A stretch of 64,000 bases of DNA, from contig NZ_JAQSDN010000007.1 in the NCBI RefSeq assembly GCF_029945925.1, positions 1-64,000 on the forward strand, in the 5' to 3' direction. The stretch comes from Polaromonas sp. (lineage in GTDB: Bacteria; Pseudomonadota; Gammaproteobacteria; Burkholderiales; Burkholderiaceae_C). How positions within the stretch are numbered: the stretch's first letter is position 1; every line of letters starts with the position of its first letter. Below, piece after piece: positions 1 to 9,305 of this stretch. The position numbers were made by a program, and so were the translations under genes. The notes beneath the pieces are model-generated. The model saw only the letters and a program-made list of their open reading frames with translations, did not search any database and was not told where the DNA came from.

Positions 1-2
1 GT

Positions 3-1385
<1,383 letters not shown>

Positions 1386-1439
1386 TCCTGGGCCGCAAGC
1401 CGCCTAACTGAATACCAATACAAGATTGAGGAGACCTTC

Positions 1440-1658
1440 ATGGTTAGCGCATCTCATCCCCAAGTCATCATCTACACGACACCGACTTGCCCTGACTGCA
1501 GGACGCTGACGGCTTGGCTGGAGAGAGAGGGGATCGCATTCGAAGAACGCGACCTCTCCGACCCCACGATCATGGCGCAAGCCAAGGCGCATAACAGTGT
1601 GCCTGTCACACCGATCGGCTTGGCGGGTGAGCGGGTCTTCTACGGCTCGTTCCCATAG
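1440..1658 (+). CDS. Glutaredoxin-family protein, apparently frameshifted near its C-terminus
   Basis: The 72-residue product has a thioredoxin-fold N-terminus with the redox pair C17-P-D-C20 (TTPTCPDC) and the VPVTPI segment that supplies the cis-proline. It starts 54 bp after copA and probably belongs to the same transcript. The protein stops at VFYGSFP, short of the usual last helix. If one C were restored in the run at 1651-1653 the frame would continue as IAKPGLTVALGL and end at 1705, a typical end for this family. So the gene is either a recent frameshift or carries a sequence error. A thiol-redox role in metal stress is inferred from context. Confidence 0.75.
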   Translation: MVSASHPQVIIYTTPTCPDCRTLTAWLEREGIAFEERDLSDPTIMAQAKAHNSVPVTPIGLAGERVFYGSFP

Positions 1659-1714
1659 CAAAACCGGGCCTGACTGTAGCGCTCGGCCTGTCACATACCA
1701 CCTGAGAAAGAACC

Positions 1715-2764
1715 ATGACGAAACATGTCGATATACGCCCGGCCGGACGCACCATCGCAGTGCCGGAGGGCGTCACCATCCTGGAAGCGGCGCTCGCCGA
1801 CGGCATCGCCTATCCGCATGGCTGCCGCTCCGGGCGGTGCGGGTCCTGCAAGTCGCGCCTTGTCAGCGGCGAGGTCGATCTTCTCGATCCCAGCCGCTTC
1901 GCGCTCTCTGATGAGGAGAAGGCGCAGGGACTGATCCTCGCCTGCCGCGCGATCCCGACAACGGATGCGGTCGTCGCCTGGCTTGGCGACGACGAGGAAA
2001 CCCTATCCCATCCGCGCCGCCGTCTAAACTGCCGTGTGGCAGCGATAGCAGACGCTACGCACGACATCAAGCGTATCCAGCTCGTCATTGACGGGGCTGA
2101 TCCGCTGGTCTTTACGGCGGGCCAATACGCTCGACTGACGTTCCCGGGTGCTCCCACTCGCGACTATTCAATGGCAAGCGGGCCGGGTGAACGAGCGCTC
2201 GAATTTCACATCCGCCGAGTGCCGGGAGGAGCCGCAACCCAGCACATCCACGCGCTGTTGAAGCTTGGCGATCCGGTGTTGGTCGAAGGGCCATTCGGCT
2301 CTTCCTACCTGCGCGAGCAGCATACTGGGCCGATCCTATGCGTCGCGGGTGGCTCGGGACTAGCGCCGATCAAAGGGATCGTTGAGGCGGCCATTGCACG
2401 CGGCATGAAGCAGCCGATTCATGTCTATTTTGGAGCGCGCGGCGACCGCGATCTCTATCTCGTCGACCATTTCGAGGGCCTGGCGCAACGGCACCCCAAC
2501 CTGAGCTTTACGACCGTCCTCTCCGATGCTCCTTTGGGGTCGGTATGGCGCACCGGCTTCGTGACCGATGCCGTCACCAAGGACCTGCAGGATTTTGATG
2601 GCTGGAAAGCCTATGTCGCCGGACCACCACCGATGGTCAAAGCGGCCATGCAGATCAGTACGGCACGCGGGCTGCGGTCTGAGGACCTGCATGCCGATGT
2701 TTTCTTTACGCCCGAAGAACCACCAGCGCGCAGCCAGGTCCCCGGTTTTTCGCGTGGCATTTGA
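1715..2764 (+). CDS. 2Fe-2S ferredoxin / FAD / NAD(P)H reductase (oxygenase-reductase type)
   Basis: The 349-residue protein has three modules. Residues 1-90 form a plant-type ferredoxin with ligands Cys37, Cys42, Cys45 and Cys77. A FAD-binding domain follows with RDYSMAS. The C-terminal NAD(P)-binding domain has GGSGLAPIKG and ends with a YVAGPPPMV motif. This is the layout of electron-transfer components of ring-hydroxylating oxygenases and CDP-6-deoxyglucoseen reductases. No oxygenase lies nearby, so its partner is unknown. Its place between the glutaredoxin-like gene and cueR suggests use in the copper cluster, but that is only inferred from position. An AGAAAGAACC stretch precedes the ATG. 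Confidence 0.85.
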   Translation: MTKHVDIRPAGRTIAVPEGVTILEAALADGIAYPHGCRSGRCGSCKSRLVSGEVDLLDPSRFALSDEEKAQGLILACRAIPTTDAVVAWLGDDEETLSHPRRRLNCRVAAIADATHDIKRIQLVIDGADPLVFTAGQYARLTFPGAPTRDYSMASGPGERALEFHIRRVPGGAATQHIHALLKLGDPVLVEGPFGSSYLREQHTGPILCVAGGSGLAPIKGIVEAAIARGMKQPIHVYFGARGDRDLYLVDHFEGLAQRHPNLSFTTVLSDAPLGSVWRTGFVTDAVTKDLQDFDGWKAYVAGPPPMVKAAMQISTARGLRSEDLHADVFFTPEEPPARSQVPGFSRGI

Positions 2765-2785
2765 TGAGTCCCCTAGGAGAAGAGA

Positions 2786-3289
2786 ATGATGAATATCGGT
2801 CAAGCAGCCAAGTTTTCCGGCGTCTCGGCGAAGATGATTCGCTATTACGAACAGATTGGCTTGATTCCGCAAGCCACTCGTTCTGAAGCAGGCTATCGAC
2901 ATTACAGCTCGCCGGACGTGCATAGCCTTCGCTACATCCGTCGCGCACGCGACCTTGGATTTTCTGTCGAACAGATCTCGGAATTACTTGTCTTGTGGCG
3001 CGACCGTGACCGCGCGAGCGCTGACGTCAAGGCGATGGCGCTCTCCCATGTCACCGGACTGAAGGCGAAGATCGCCGAATTGCAAGCGATGGCGCAAACG
3101 CTCGAGCACCTGGCAGATCACTGCCACGGCAATGACCGCCCAGATTGCCCGATCATTGTAGATCTGGCTGAGCCCACTGCCGCAGCGGCGACGGAACAGC
3201 CTTCACAGGCTCCACAGAGGACGCCTCGGTTTGGGGTCGATACGCCTGCCTCGTCACACCATCGCGCCGCTACGGTGGCTCATTCGTGA
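2786..3289 (+). CDS. cueR: MerR-family copper-responsive regulator, CueR-like
   Basis: The 167-residue protein has the N-terminal MerR winged HTH (MNIGQAAKFSGVSAKMIRYYEQIGLIP), a dimerisation helix and the metal loop Cys113-HGNDRPD-Cys121-PI, matching the two-cysteine Cu(I) loop of CueR. Position 78 is Ser, not the Cys found in divalent-metal MerR proteins, which supports a monovalent metal. The C-terminus is about 40 residues longer than E. coli CueR and is Ala/Pro/Thr-rich. AGGAGAAGAG precedes the start; there are two adjacent ATGs and the second is equally possible. The likely target is the MerR-type promoter at 3439-3469. Confidence 0.88.
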   Translation: MMNIGQAAKFSGVSAKMIRYYEQIGLIPQATRSEAGYRHYSSPDVHSLRYIRRARDLGFSVEQISELLVLWRDRDRASADVKAMALSHVTGLKAKIAELQAMAQTLEHLADHCHGNDRPDCPIIVDLAEPTAAAATEQPSQAPQRTPRFGVDTPASSHHRAATVAHS

Positions 3290-3438
3290 ACAGAGGTGAA
3301 CGTGCACAAGCTTTCTCGGCATCGTTCTTTCCCAGCCGAGGTAAGCGTTCTTCGATGCTCATCCGTTCTCGGGTTCGCTCAATCGCGGGCAAGAACTTCG
3401 CAATTGAAGTCGAAGTAAAAAATTTCGCTGAAAAGCGC

Positions 3439-3469
3439 TTGACCTTACCACGCTGTCAAACCCCATATT
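3439..3469 (+). promoter_or_regulatory. MerR/CueR-type promoter with 19-bp spacer, upstream of the CopZ-like gene
   Basis: A -35 TTGACC (3439-3444) and a -10 CATATT (3464-3469) are separated by 19 bp, the overlong spacer typical of MerR-activated promoters. The spacer begins the inverted pair TTGAC...GTCAA. It lies 31 bp before the copZ-like start and downstream of cueR. Regulation by the neighbouring CueR-like protein is inferred. Confidence 0.6.
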
Positions 3470-3499
3470 AGTCGAACATTAACCAACCAGGAAATCAAG

Positions 3500-3694
3500 A
3501 TGCTTCGTTTCTACATTCCAAACATGACCTGCGGCGGCTGCGCCAAGTCCGTCACCAAGGCGCTGCTGAGCGTCGACCCGCAAGCCCACATCGAAACCGA
3601 CCCGCCCGCGCGTGAAGTTCGAGTCGATAGCGCCTTAGGCGAAAGCGCTTTCCTCGCGGTGCTTAGCGAGGCTGGGTATCCGGACAAGCAGTGA
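3500..3694 (+). CDS. copZ: CopZ-like heavy-metal-associated (HMA) copper chaperone
   Basis: The 64-residue single HMA domain carries the metal site MTCGGCA (Cys11 and Cys14) and ends in the family's typical EAGYP turn. Such proteins bind Cu(I) in the cytoplasm and deliver it to CopA or to the regulator. AACCAGGAAATCAAG precedes the ATG. The MerR-type promoter just upstream indicates copper-induced expression. A second, divergent HMA protein is encoded at 7587-7781. Confidence 0.88.
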   Translation: MLRFYIPNMTCGGCAKSVTKALLSVDPQAHIETDPPAREVRVDSALGESAFLAVLSEAGYPDKQ

Positions 3695-3731
3695 GCCGAA
3701 GTGACGACCGACTGATCAAGGAGCAAGACTC

Positions 3732-4598
3732 ATGAACATCAAGCATCTTCTAGCGATCGGCGCGACGGTGGCAGGAACCGCGGCACTGCCGTCGTTCGCG
3801 GCACAGGCCACCCTGAAGGGCACCTTTGCCCTTCCAAGTGTGACCGAGAAGGTCACTGCCGAGCTCGTGGTCCGGGAGACCGGGTTGCTCACACGCGAGT
3901 TGCTGATCGCTTTCACCGACAAGGCGACGGGTCGGCCCATCACGCAGTTCGATGAGGAACTGACGCAAGAACTCCACGTGCTGGCGACCGACAGCGATTT
4001 CTCGAGCTTCGTGCACGAGCATGCGGGCAAGCGTGGGTCGGACGGACGCTTCAGCGTCGCGATGCGCTTTCCGAAACCCGGAACCTACCATGTCTACGCC
4101 GACGCCATGCCGAAGGGTCTCGGCCAACAGGTTGTCCGCTTCGAAATACCAGTGGGCATTGCAACGGGCGCGACAGTGCCGCAACGGGTGCCCGTTGGGG
4201 CGGTCAAAGGCTCCGACGGCCCCTATACGGTCAGTCTGGATGCCTCGGCATTGCGGGCCGGGAAGGCAAGCATGATGGCATTGACCGTGCTAAAAAACGG
4301 CAAACCGGCGACAGACCTTGGGCTCTATCTCGGAGTGCCGGCGCATGCGGTGTTCGTGAGTACCGACGACCTCGGCTATGTTCACGCGCACGCTATGGCG
4401 GCGAACGCTCCGAAAGGCGGCCACGCCTCGCACGGGATGCACGGGTCACCTGGTCACTCAAAGGCTGCCACCCCCGCCCAGCTTATGCTCCACGCAACGC
4501 CTCCCCGTGCGGGTCGGTATGCGCTGTGGATCCAGTTCAAGGCCGACGGTCAGGTGCGAACTGTGCCGTTCGTCGTTGCTGTCCTGGCAGCGCCGTAA
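3732..4598 (+). CDS. Exported His/Met-rich protein with two similar beta-sandwich-like units, putative periplasmic copper protein
   Basis: The 288-residue protein starts with a signal peptide (hydrophobic core LLAIGATVAGTAALPSFAAQA). Two units look related. The first reads HVLATDSDFSSFVHEHAG...FPKPGTYHVYADAMPKG..QVVRFEIPV. The second reads HAVFVSTDDLGYVHAHAM...PPRAGRYALWIQFKADG..RTVPFVVAV. Between them, about residues 220-245, is a segment rich in His, Met and Gly (KGGHASHGMHGSPGHS), suited to soft-metal binding. It follows the CopZ-like gene by 37 bp and probably shares its promoter. The pattern resembles YtkA-like secreted domains; that assignment and the copper role are inferred. No cysteines are present. 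Confidence 0.6.
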   Translation: MNIKHLLAIGATVAGTAALPSFAAQATLKGTFALPSVTEKVTAELVVRETGLLTRELLIAFTDKATGRPITQFDEELTQELHVLATDSDFSSFVHEHAGKRGSDGRFSVAMRFPKPGTYHVYADAMPKGLGQQVVRFEIPVGIATGATVPQRVPVGAVKGSDGPYTVSLDASALRAGKASMMALTVLKNGKPATDLGLYLGVPAHAVFVSTDDLGYVHAHAMAANAPKGGHASHGMHGSPGHSKAATPAQLMLHATPPRAGRYALWIQFKADGQVRTVPFVVAVLAAP

Positions 4599-5150
4599 CC
4601 TCCAACATTTCACGTGGACACCCGTTCGTTGAGAGTCCAGATGCTGTCGCTCCCCTTTGCGCGAGTCGCACACCGGGGAGGTGCAGAATAGCGTAAGGTC
4701 ACTGTTTGCATAATTTGCCGCCGTACGCAGCAAAAAAGTTTGGTGTTCAATGGCGAGGGCCCGGGCTCTTTTGTCAGATATTGATCAACGGTGACGTCTC
4801 CAGTGTGACGACGTGACACTGGCATCGAGCCTCGCCAGGGTATCGATCTCCTGCCAGCGTGGAACGCCTGCGGGTCTCGTCATGCCGACACACGGCGGCC
4901 GGCCGGTTTAAAAAGCAGAGAGAAATTAGGAGTGATCGATGCAGATGCTGGTAATCATTGACCACCATTCCGGTAAACGCTGACCACCTCGCTGGTGTTA
5001 CCCACCGAATGTCAGCTTCGGAGAAGAGGCAACTACCGCAAAGGGCCCGGAGTGGTAGTCGCTTCGTTCCAGATCAGACATTTATCTCGCAAGCAGAACC
5101 TTGGTTGTAGGCGACAGCGGGATAGAGTCCTATGGGGTTAGGATGTCGCG
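4599..5150. other. 552-bp non-coding stretch with an IS-like end remnant
   Basis: No convincing gene is seen. At 4959-4988 the octamer TGACCACC occurs twice, 22 bp apart, with ATTCCGGTAAACG between. Repeated TGACCACC/ATTCCGG units are typical of the ends of IS21-like elements, so this may be a remnant, but no transposase is present. The right part holds the promoter region of the AraC-type gene. Confidence 0.4.
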
Positions 5151-5963
5151 ATGCTCAGCTCGCTATCAAATCAGTCCTATGAAGAGCTTTCGCTTGGCGC
5201 CCTCGACCCTGGTCGGGTAGAAGCATTCTGGCGCTATCGGGTCCACGTGCGAACGACCCAAGTCTTGCTTCCCGATGGTCGCATGGATCTTGTCGCACAC
5301 TGCACCGCTCGCCCGGACGGATCAATCATTGCTTCGTGGCTCGCCTTGAGTGGACCTGCTGACGTGCCCGGGACAATGAATACACGTCCGGACACGGTCA
5401 GCCTGGGGGTGCGCTTCCAGGTCGGCTGGGGTGGCGCCTGTTTGGGGCTATGCCCGTCGGCCATGCGAAATGTCGTCGTTGTCGGCACGCATGCTGCGCA
5501 GCTTTTAGGTGAACCGGCACAGCAGCTACTTCGAGCAAAGTCTCTTGAGGAAATGCGCAGCGCAATCGAGAGCGTCGTTTTGAAAAAGACATCGCAGGCG
5601 GCGTGCAGTGCTGGACAGAATCGCGCATTGAAAGCCATCGAGTTGATTCGTGCAGGCAGTTCAGAAACGTTGGACGACCTGCTGGCATCAAACAGCAAGG
5701 CACGGCGGACGTTGCGCCGTGATGTGGTGGCTGCGGCTGGCCTTCCTCTGCGCACCTTGGCCGCCATCTTCCGCTTTCAGCGTGCGATGGCCATGTTGAA
5801 GTCGCGACGGCACCCCTCGCTCAGCGATCTGGCCGACGCGGTTGGCTACGCGGATCAGTCGCATATGACACGTGAATTCCGACGTTTCAGCGGCTTCACG
5901 CCCGCGCGGCCAGCGACCGCGCCCATCGTCGATCCTGAATTTTTGGTGGCGACATGGCCGTAA
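5151..5963 (+). CDS. AraC-family transcriptional regulator
   Basis: The 270-residue protein has an N-terminal sensing region (residues 1-120, with RVHVRTTQVLLPDGRMDLV, as in the DUF6597-type AraC proteins) and a C-terminal double HTH (about residues 190-250). The second helix-turn-helix reads LSDLADAVGYADQSHMTREFRRFSGFTPA, a strong match to the AraC signature. The ligand is unknown. It ends 58 bp before the PaiB-like gene on the same strand, which it may control. Confidence 0.85.
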   Translation: MLSSLSNQSYEELSLGALDPGRVEAFWRYRVHVRTTQVLLPDGRMDLVAHCTARPDGSIIASWLALSGPADVPGTMNTRPDTVSLGVRFQVGWGGACLGLCPSAMRNVVVVGTHAAQLLGEPAQQLLRAKSLEEMRSAIESVVLKKTSQAACSAGQNRALKAIELIRAGSSETLDDLLASNSKARRTLRRDVVAAAGLPLRTLAAIFRFQRAMAMLKSRRHPSLSDLADAVGYADQSHMTREFRRFSGFTPARPATAPIVDPEFLVATWP

Positions 5964-6021
5964 CGTTCAAGACACGAACTCATGGGCGCTGGACAATTAA
6001 GTTTTTCAAATCGACCAGCGC

Positions 6022-6639
6022 ATGCATATCCAACCTATTTTTGCTATCGAAAAGCGTAGCGAGCTGCATGAGCTCATGCGTGCTTACCCCCTCGCGACGC
6101 TCTTCACCGTCACCGGAGAGGATACGAATCTGCTGCCGCTGGATCTGCTTGAGGATGACGCAAATGGCCGCCTTGCAGGTCACGTAGCGAAAGACCACTC
6201 GCTGCTGCGCACCACGCCAGATGGGAGTGGTGTGACGGTTGTTTTTCAAAGCCCGAATGCTTACATCTCCCCGCGCTGGTACATCAACGGCCAACGCAGT
6301 GGCAGATTGGCGCCAAGTTGGAACTACGTTGCCGTGCAAGTTCGTGGAAACATGCGATTAGTGCGGGATGGCCAATGGATGATGTCTCACCTCGCAAAAT
6401 TGACCGCTTCTCAGGAAGCGGGACGTGAGAACCCGTGGTCAATCGACGATATTTCGCCAGAGTTTCTTCAAAATGCCTCAGAACGGCTTGTTGGGTTTGA
6501 AATCGATATTGTGGAGATGACCGGGAAGCGTTTTCTCTCGCAGCAACGCACCGAGGCTGATCGACTCAATCTCATTCGGCACCTTGCGCTTGAAGAATCA
6601 CCGTCGGCGAAAGCGGTTGCAACCCTGATCAAGCCATAG
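6022..6639 (+). CDS. PaiB-like FMN-binding split-barrel protein
   Basis: The 205-residue protein shows the PaiB layout: an N-terminal strand-rich part (YPLATLFTVTGEDTNLLPLDLL), the central SPNAYISPRWY segment, the PSWNYVAVQVRGNMRLV block and a C-terminal helix with EMTGKRFLSQQRTEADR. The family binds flavin and has been called a negative regulator of sporulation and protease genes in Bacillus; its biochemical role in proteobacteria is unclear. It is close behind the AraC-type regulator, so the two may form one unit. Confidence 0.8.
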   Translation: MHIQPIFAIEKRSELHELMRAYPLATLFTVTGEDTNLLPLDLLEDDANGRLAGHVAKDHSLLRTTPDGSGVTVVFQSPNAYISPRWYINGQRSGRLAPSWNYVAVQVRGNMRLVRDGQWMMSHLAKLTASQEAGRENPWSIDDISPEFLQNASERLVGFEIDIVEMTGKRFLSQQRTEADRLNLIRHLALEESPSAKAVATLIKP

Positions 6640-6963
6640 CCACGGTTTGGTCGGAAGTCATTGGAATCTTGGGGGCCGAAGCATGTGTCGGTACGCAGCT
6701 TGGCTGCAAATTAGCACGAAAGTCAAAGGACCGCTCCTGGCCGCATTCTGCCCTCTAAGCAAATATTTATTACATGACCGATAGAATCAAGTCGCTCTGC
6801 CGTGTAAGTCAATAGTCAACATGGTCAAGACCAGAACTTTAGGATTGCTGGTCAACGATCGCCGGGACAGATGGTTAAGTAGACCGGAATACGCACTTAC
6901 TGACTTTTACGTTGAGGAACCGGTCAGTGCTGCGTTGCGCGGGGCGTATCTATATAGGAGGCA
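6640..6963. other. 324-bp intergenic region, nothing recognised
   Basis: Both strands were scanned for genes, tRNA and hairpins and nothing was recognised. It separates the PaiB-like gene from a pseudogene, and a stop codon at 6955-6957 closes the reading frame of that pseudogene on its 5' side. Confidence 0.4.
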
Positions 6964-7514
6964 GTGGTCTTGACGCCAACCACACGGACTCACGCACTAT
7001 ACGCCGATGAGCGCAACCTCGCGCTCTTTAGTGACCCATCGGGAATGAGTGCGCTGGGCGTGTCTGATGCTGTGCAGGAGGTCCTGCTGGAGCATGTACC
7101 CCGCACTGAGATGGTAGTGGCTGAAGACGCGCAACGGCTCTGGGATGCGCGGCTAAGATTGTTCTTCAACCGGTTGCCGGATTTGGTAGCCGTGCGGCCT
7201 ACCGAGGCGACAAGCTGCCCGAGCGCGGATGGCAGGAGATCCCGGCGGGGGAGTATGTCGCCCAGGAGTTCGTAACTCTAGGTGAGCGCAAGATCGGCAA
7301 AGGTGACCCTGGGGTGGTCATGAAGTTCGATATGCGTGCTTATACCCACGACGGTTCCGTCATGTGATTTTCCGCCAGGTTGGATCAGGGACAAACCACC
7401 AACTTTCGCACTTCGGGTGGAGGCTTTGCACCGGCGTACAGCGGATCCACGGTTGCTAGGCTCGGCACCTCGTCCAGTTCAGCGCCTGTCTTCCGTAGTT
7501 CTCATCCACCGGGG
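6964..7514 (+). pseudogene. Decayed gene fragment, ATP-grasp-like conserved family (frameshift plus stop)
   Basis: One frame gives LTPTTRTHALYADERNLALF to LRLFFN (6970-7172). The protein then continues in another frame as VAGFGSRAAYRGDKLPERGWQEIPAGEYVAQEF (from about 7173). After an in-frame TGA (7365-7367) the same frame resumes with GQTTNFRTSGGGFAPAYSG. The three pieces read as consecutive parts of one protein. The motifs FGSRAAYRGDKL and GQTTNFRT.GGGFAP are ones I associate with a bacterial ATP-grasp-like family, but the name is uncertain. The 5' part is missing. The gene is inactive because of a frameshift, a stop and a truncation. Confidence 0.55.
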
Positions 7515-7586
7515 TAGCGCCATAGCTGATATGCCGTCCAGAGATATCGCATTTCAAACGCCGGGTGGCGTGCGGTTAGCCGGATC

Positions 7587-7781
7587 TCAAAGTGCAGGCG
7601 GGTAACCAGCTTCGGTCAGCGCGTCGACGAAATCCGACCGGTCTTCGGTCGATTCGATCTTGACCTTTTTGGTGTTCATGTCGACATCCACCTTGGACTT
7701 GGGATCGACGAGCTTGGCGGTCTTGGTGACGGTACTAGCGCAATGGCCGCAGGTCATGTCTGGCAGGTTGAACTCAAGCAT
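7587..7781 (-). CDS. CopZ-like HMA copper chaperone, second copy
   Basis: The 64-residue HMA protein has the metal site MTCGHCA (Cys11, Cys14) and the family's EAGYP end. It is clearly diverged from the copy at 3500-3694 (MTCGGCA there), so it is a separate paralogue. It is transcribed leftwards from a MerR-type promoter with a perfect palindrome at 7819-7835. The regulator gene divergent to it is broken (7981-8240), so control must come from another MerR protein, if any. Confidence 0.85.
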   Translation of the reverse strand: MLEFNLPDMTCGHCASTVTKTAKLVDPKSKVDVDMNTKKVKIESTEDRSDFVDALTEAGYPPAL

Positions 7782-7809
7782 AGAAAGCCCCTAAAAATTG
7801 GAATGCCTG

Positions 7810-7840
7810 ACTTTAGAGCTTGCCACCGTGGCAAGGTCAA
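7810..7840 (-). promoter_or_regulatory. MerR-type promoter/operator with perfect palindrome
   Basis: Read on the minus strand, -35 TTGACC (7840-7835) and -10 TAAAGT (7815-7810) are 19 bp apart. The spacer contains a perfect palindrome with 7-bp arms, CTTGCCA-CCG-TGGCAAG (7819-7835). This is the standard geometry for a MerR-family operator such as those of CueR or HmrR. It serves the HMA gene 7587-7781. Confidence 0.65.
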
Positions 7841-7891
7841 GATGTTTCGTCACATTTCCACATAAGGGCCAGGGAATTGACTTCCTCCTGC

Positions 7892-7922
7892 TTGACCCTG
7901 TCAGGGTGGTAGGGTTCAGATG
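7892..7922 (+). promoter_or_regulatory. Possible second MerR-type promoter, facing the broken regulator gene
   Basis: TTGACC (7892-7897) is followed after 19 bp by CAGATG (7917-7922). The spacer carries the pair ACCCT...AGGGT. The -10 is poor. It points towards the MerR pseudogene and could be its original autoregulated promoter. Confidence 0.35.
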
Positions 7923-7980
7923 TGACGAATGCCCTGATTGCTGCGCCGTTGGAAAGGAATTAACACGAGAATCAGCTGAA

Positions 7981-8240
7981 TATTGGCGGGCCGTTCAACA
8001 CTGGGGAAGCCGCTCGTCAACCCGATGTCTCCGCCAAAATGGTGCGGCATTACAAGTTCCTGGGCCTTCAACCCAGCGTGACCGAACGGACTCAGGTTAC
8101 CGCCAGTACAACGACAAAGCGGTTCATACGCTTCGCTTTATCAAGCGCTCCAGGGACTTGGGCTTTAGCATGGCAGAGTTTGCTGAGCTACTCAAACTTT
8201 GGCAAAGCCGACGACGTTCAAGTAGCGACACTCCTGTGAC
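7981..8240 (+). pseudogene. MerR-family regulator, frameshifted and truncated
   Basis: One frame reads NTGEAARQPDVSAKMVRHYKFLGLQPS (from 7997), the N-terminal MerR HTH. About 8085-8095 the frame changes and the protein goes on as DSGYRQYNDKAVHTLRFIKRSRDLGFSMAEFAELLKLW and RRRSSSD. It then runs into unrelated sequence, so the metal-binding C-terminus is lost. The start is also degraded. The fragment lies beside a still intact MerR operator and an intact HMA gene. Confidence 0.75.
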
Positions 8241-8310
8241 CACGTTCGGCCTCGGTCGTCGGGAATATCCGTTTGTGGAATAGACTTGCACGATATAGGC
8301 CAAGACATCT

Positions 8311-9219
8311 TCACTCGCCCGAATATGGCTGATTTGGCTCACCCAGTTCAAATTTAAGCAAGTCAACAAACTCCGTCAAGTAAGGCTGGTCCGATTCAGG
8401 TGATAAGGCCGCGTACCAGGTGAACATGAACCCGGCTTGACCTATTGGTCGCACGTCAAACACTCGCGTTCTGATTGCATCGGCTATCAGACGCTTCGGA
8501 AGAATACTCATCCCCTCGCCGGATTTGACCAACTCGATGATCGCATCGATGTTCTGAATACGTTGAAATGACCCCAGATTGATGCGGTTAGGGTAGAGGA
8601 ATCGGCGGTACAGATAGGACTGCTCCAGCTCGAAGTAGTAAATCATGTCCATACCCGCCAGGTCATGCACTGAAATGAAATCTTTCGTGCTCAGCGGATG
8701 ATTAGGCGGCAGTACGGCGACCAGTTCATCCTCATTGAGCGGGACGTAGTTGATCCCCGTCACTTCGATCGCTTCGCCGACGATCGCGATGTCAACTTCC
8801 TTTTGCTGCAGGCTGCGCAGCAGTTCCGGAACCTGTTTGACTTCCAGCTCAATGCGGGGATGGCGTGTACGGAACTGTTTCATGACTGAAGGCAGCCAGC
8901 CGGCATGGTGCACGCGATCTATGCTGATCCTGAGTTTGCCTGTGGCGCCTTTGCCGTAACGTTTCAGGTCGGTTTCGAGTGCGTCAATGTCGCCAAGGAT
9001 TTTTCTTGCATGCCTGTGAAAGCCGCTTCCCGGCTCGGTCAGGCACATCGCCTTCCTGGTGCGGTGAAACAGTGCGAAGCCGAGTCTTTCTTCAAGCTCG
9101 GCCAGTTGCTTGCTCAATGCCGGCTGCGACAGGCAGAGCATGTGCGCTGCTCGGGTCAGGTTGCCGACCTCGGCAATGTTGGTCACCAGCCGAAAATGCT
9201 TGATTTCCAGGTACAACAT
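8311..9219 (-). CDS. LysR-family transcriptional regulator, MetR-like
   Basis: The 302-residue protein has the LysR winged HTH at residues 1-60 (IKHFRLVTNIAEVGNLTRAAHMLCLSQPALSKQLAELEERLG) and a periplasmic-binding-like effector domain. The opening MLYLEIKHFRLV and the spacing resemble MetR, the homocysteine-dependent activator of methionine genes, but no methionine gene lies beside it. Two genes on the same strand lie upstream (9306-10137), with an 86-bp gap. The true target and ligand are not visible. Confidence 0.82.
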   Translation of the reverse strand: MLYLEIKHFRLVTNIAEVGNLTRAAHMLCLSQPALSKQLAELEERLGFALFHRTRKAMCLTEPGSGFHRHARKILGDIDALETDLKRYGKGATGKLRISIDRVHHAGWLPSVMKQFRTRHPRIELEVKQVPELLRSLQQKEVDIAIVGEAIEVTGINYVPLNEDELVAVLPPNHPLSTKDFISVHDLAGMDMIYYFELEQSYLYRRFLYPNRINLGSFQRIQNIDAIIELVKSGEGMSILPKRLIADAIRTRVFDVRPIGQAGFMFTWYAALSPESDQPYLTEFVDLLKFELGEPNQPYSGE

Positions 9220-9305
9220 GTAATGTCTCCTCTTCGCCAGACTGTGTTCTTGAGAACAAGATCATATGTTCAAGAGCGACAAGCAGATGGAAGAGGCACG
9301 GGGCT

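Noticed and set aside
3286..3471. Short + strand frame of 61 codons overlapping the cueR stop
   Set aside because: Poor composition, no SD, and it runs through the MerR-type promoter of the CopZ-like gene.
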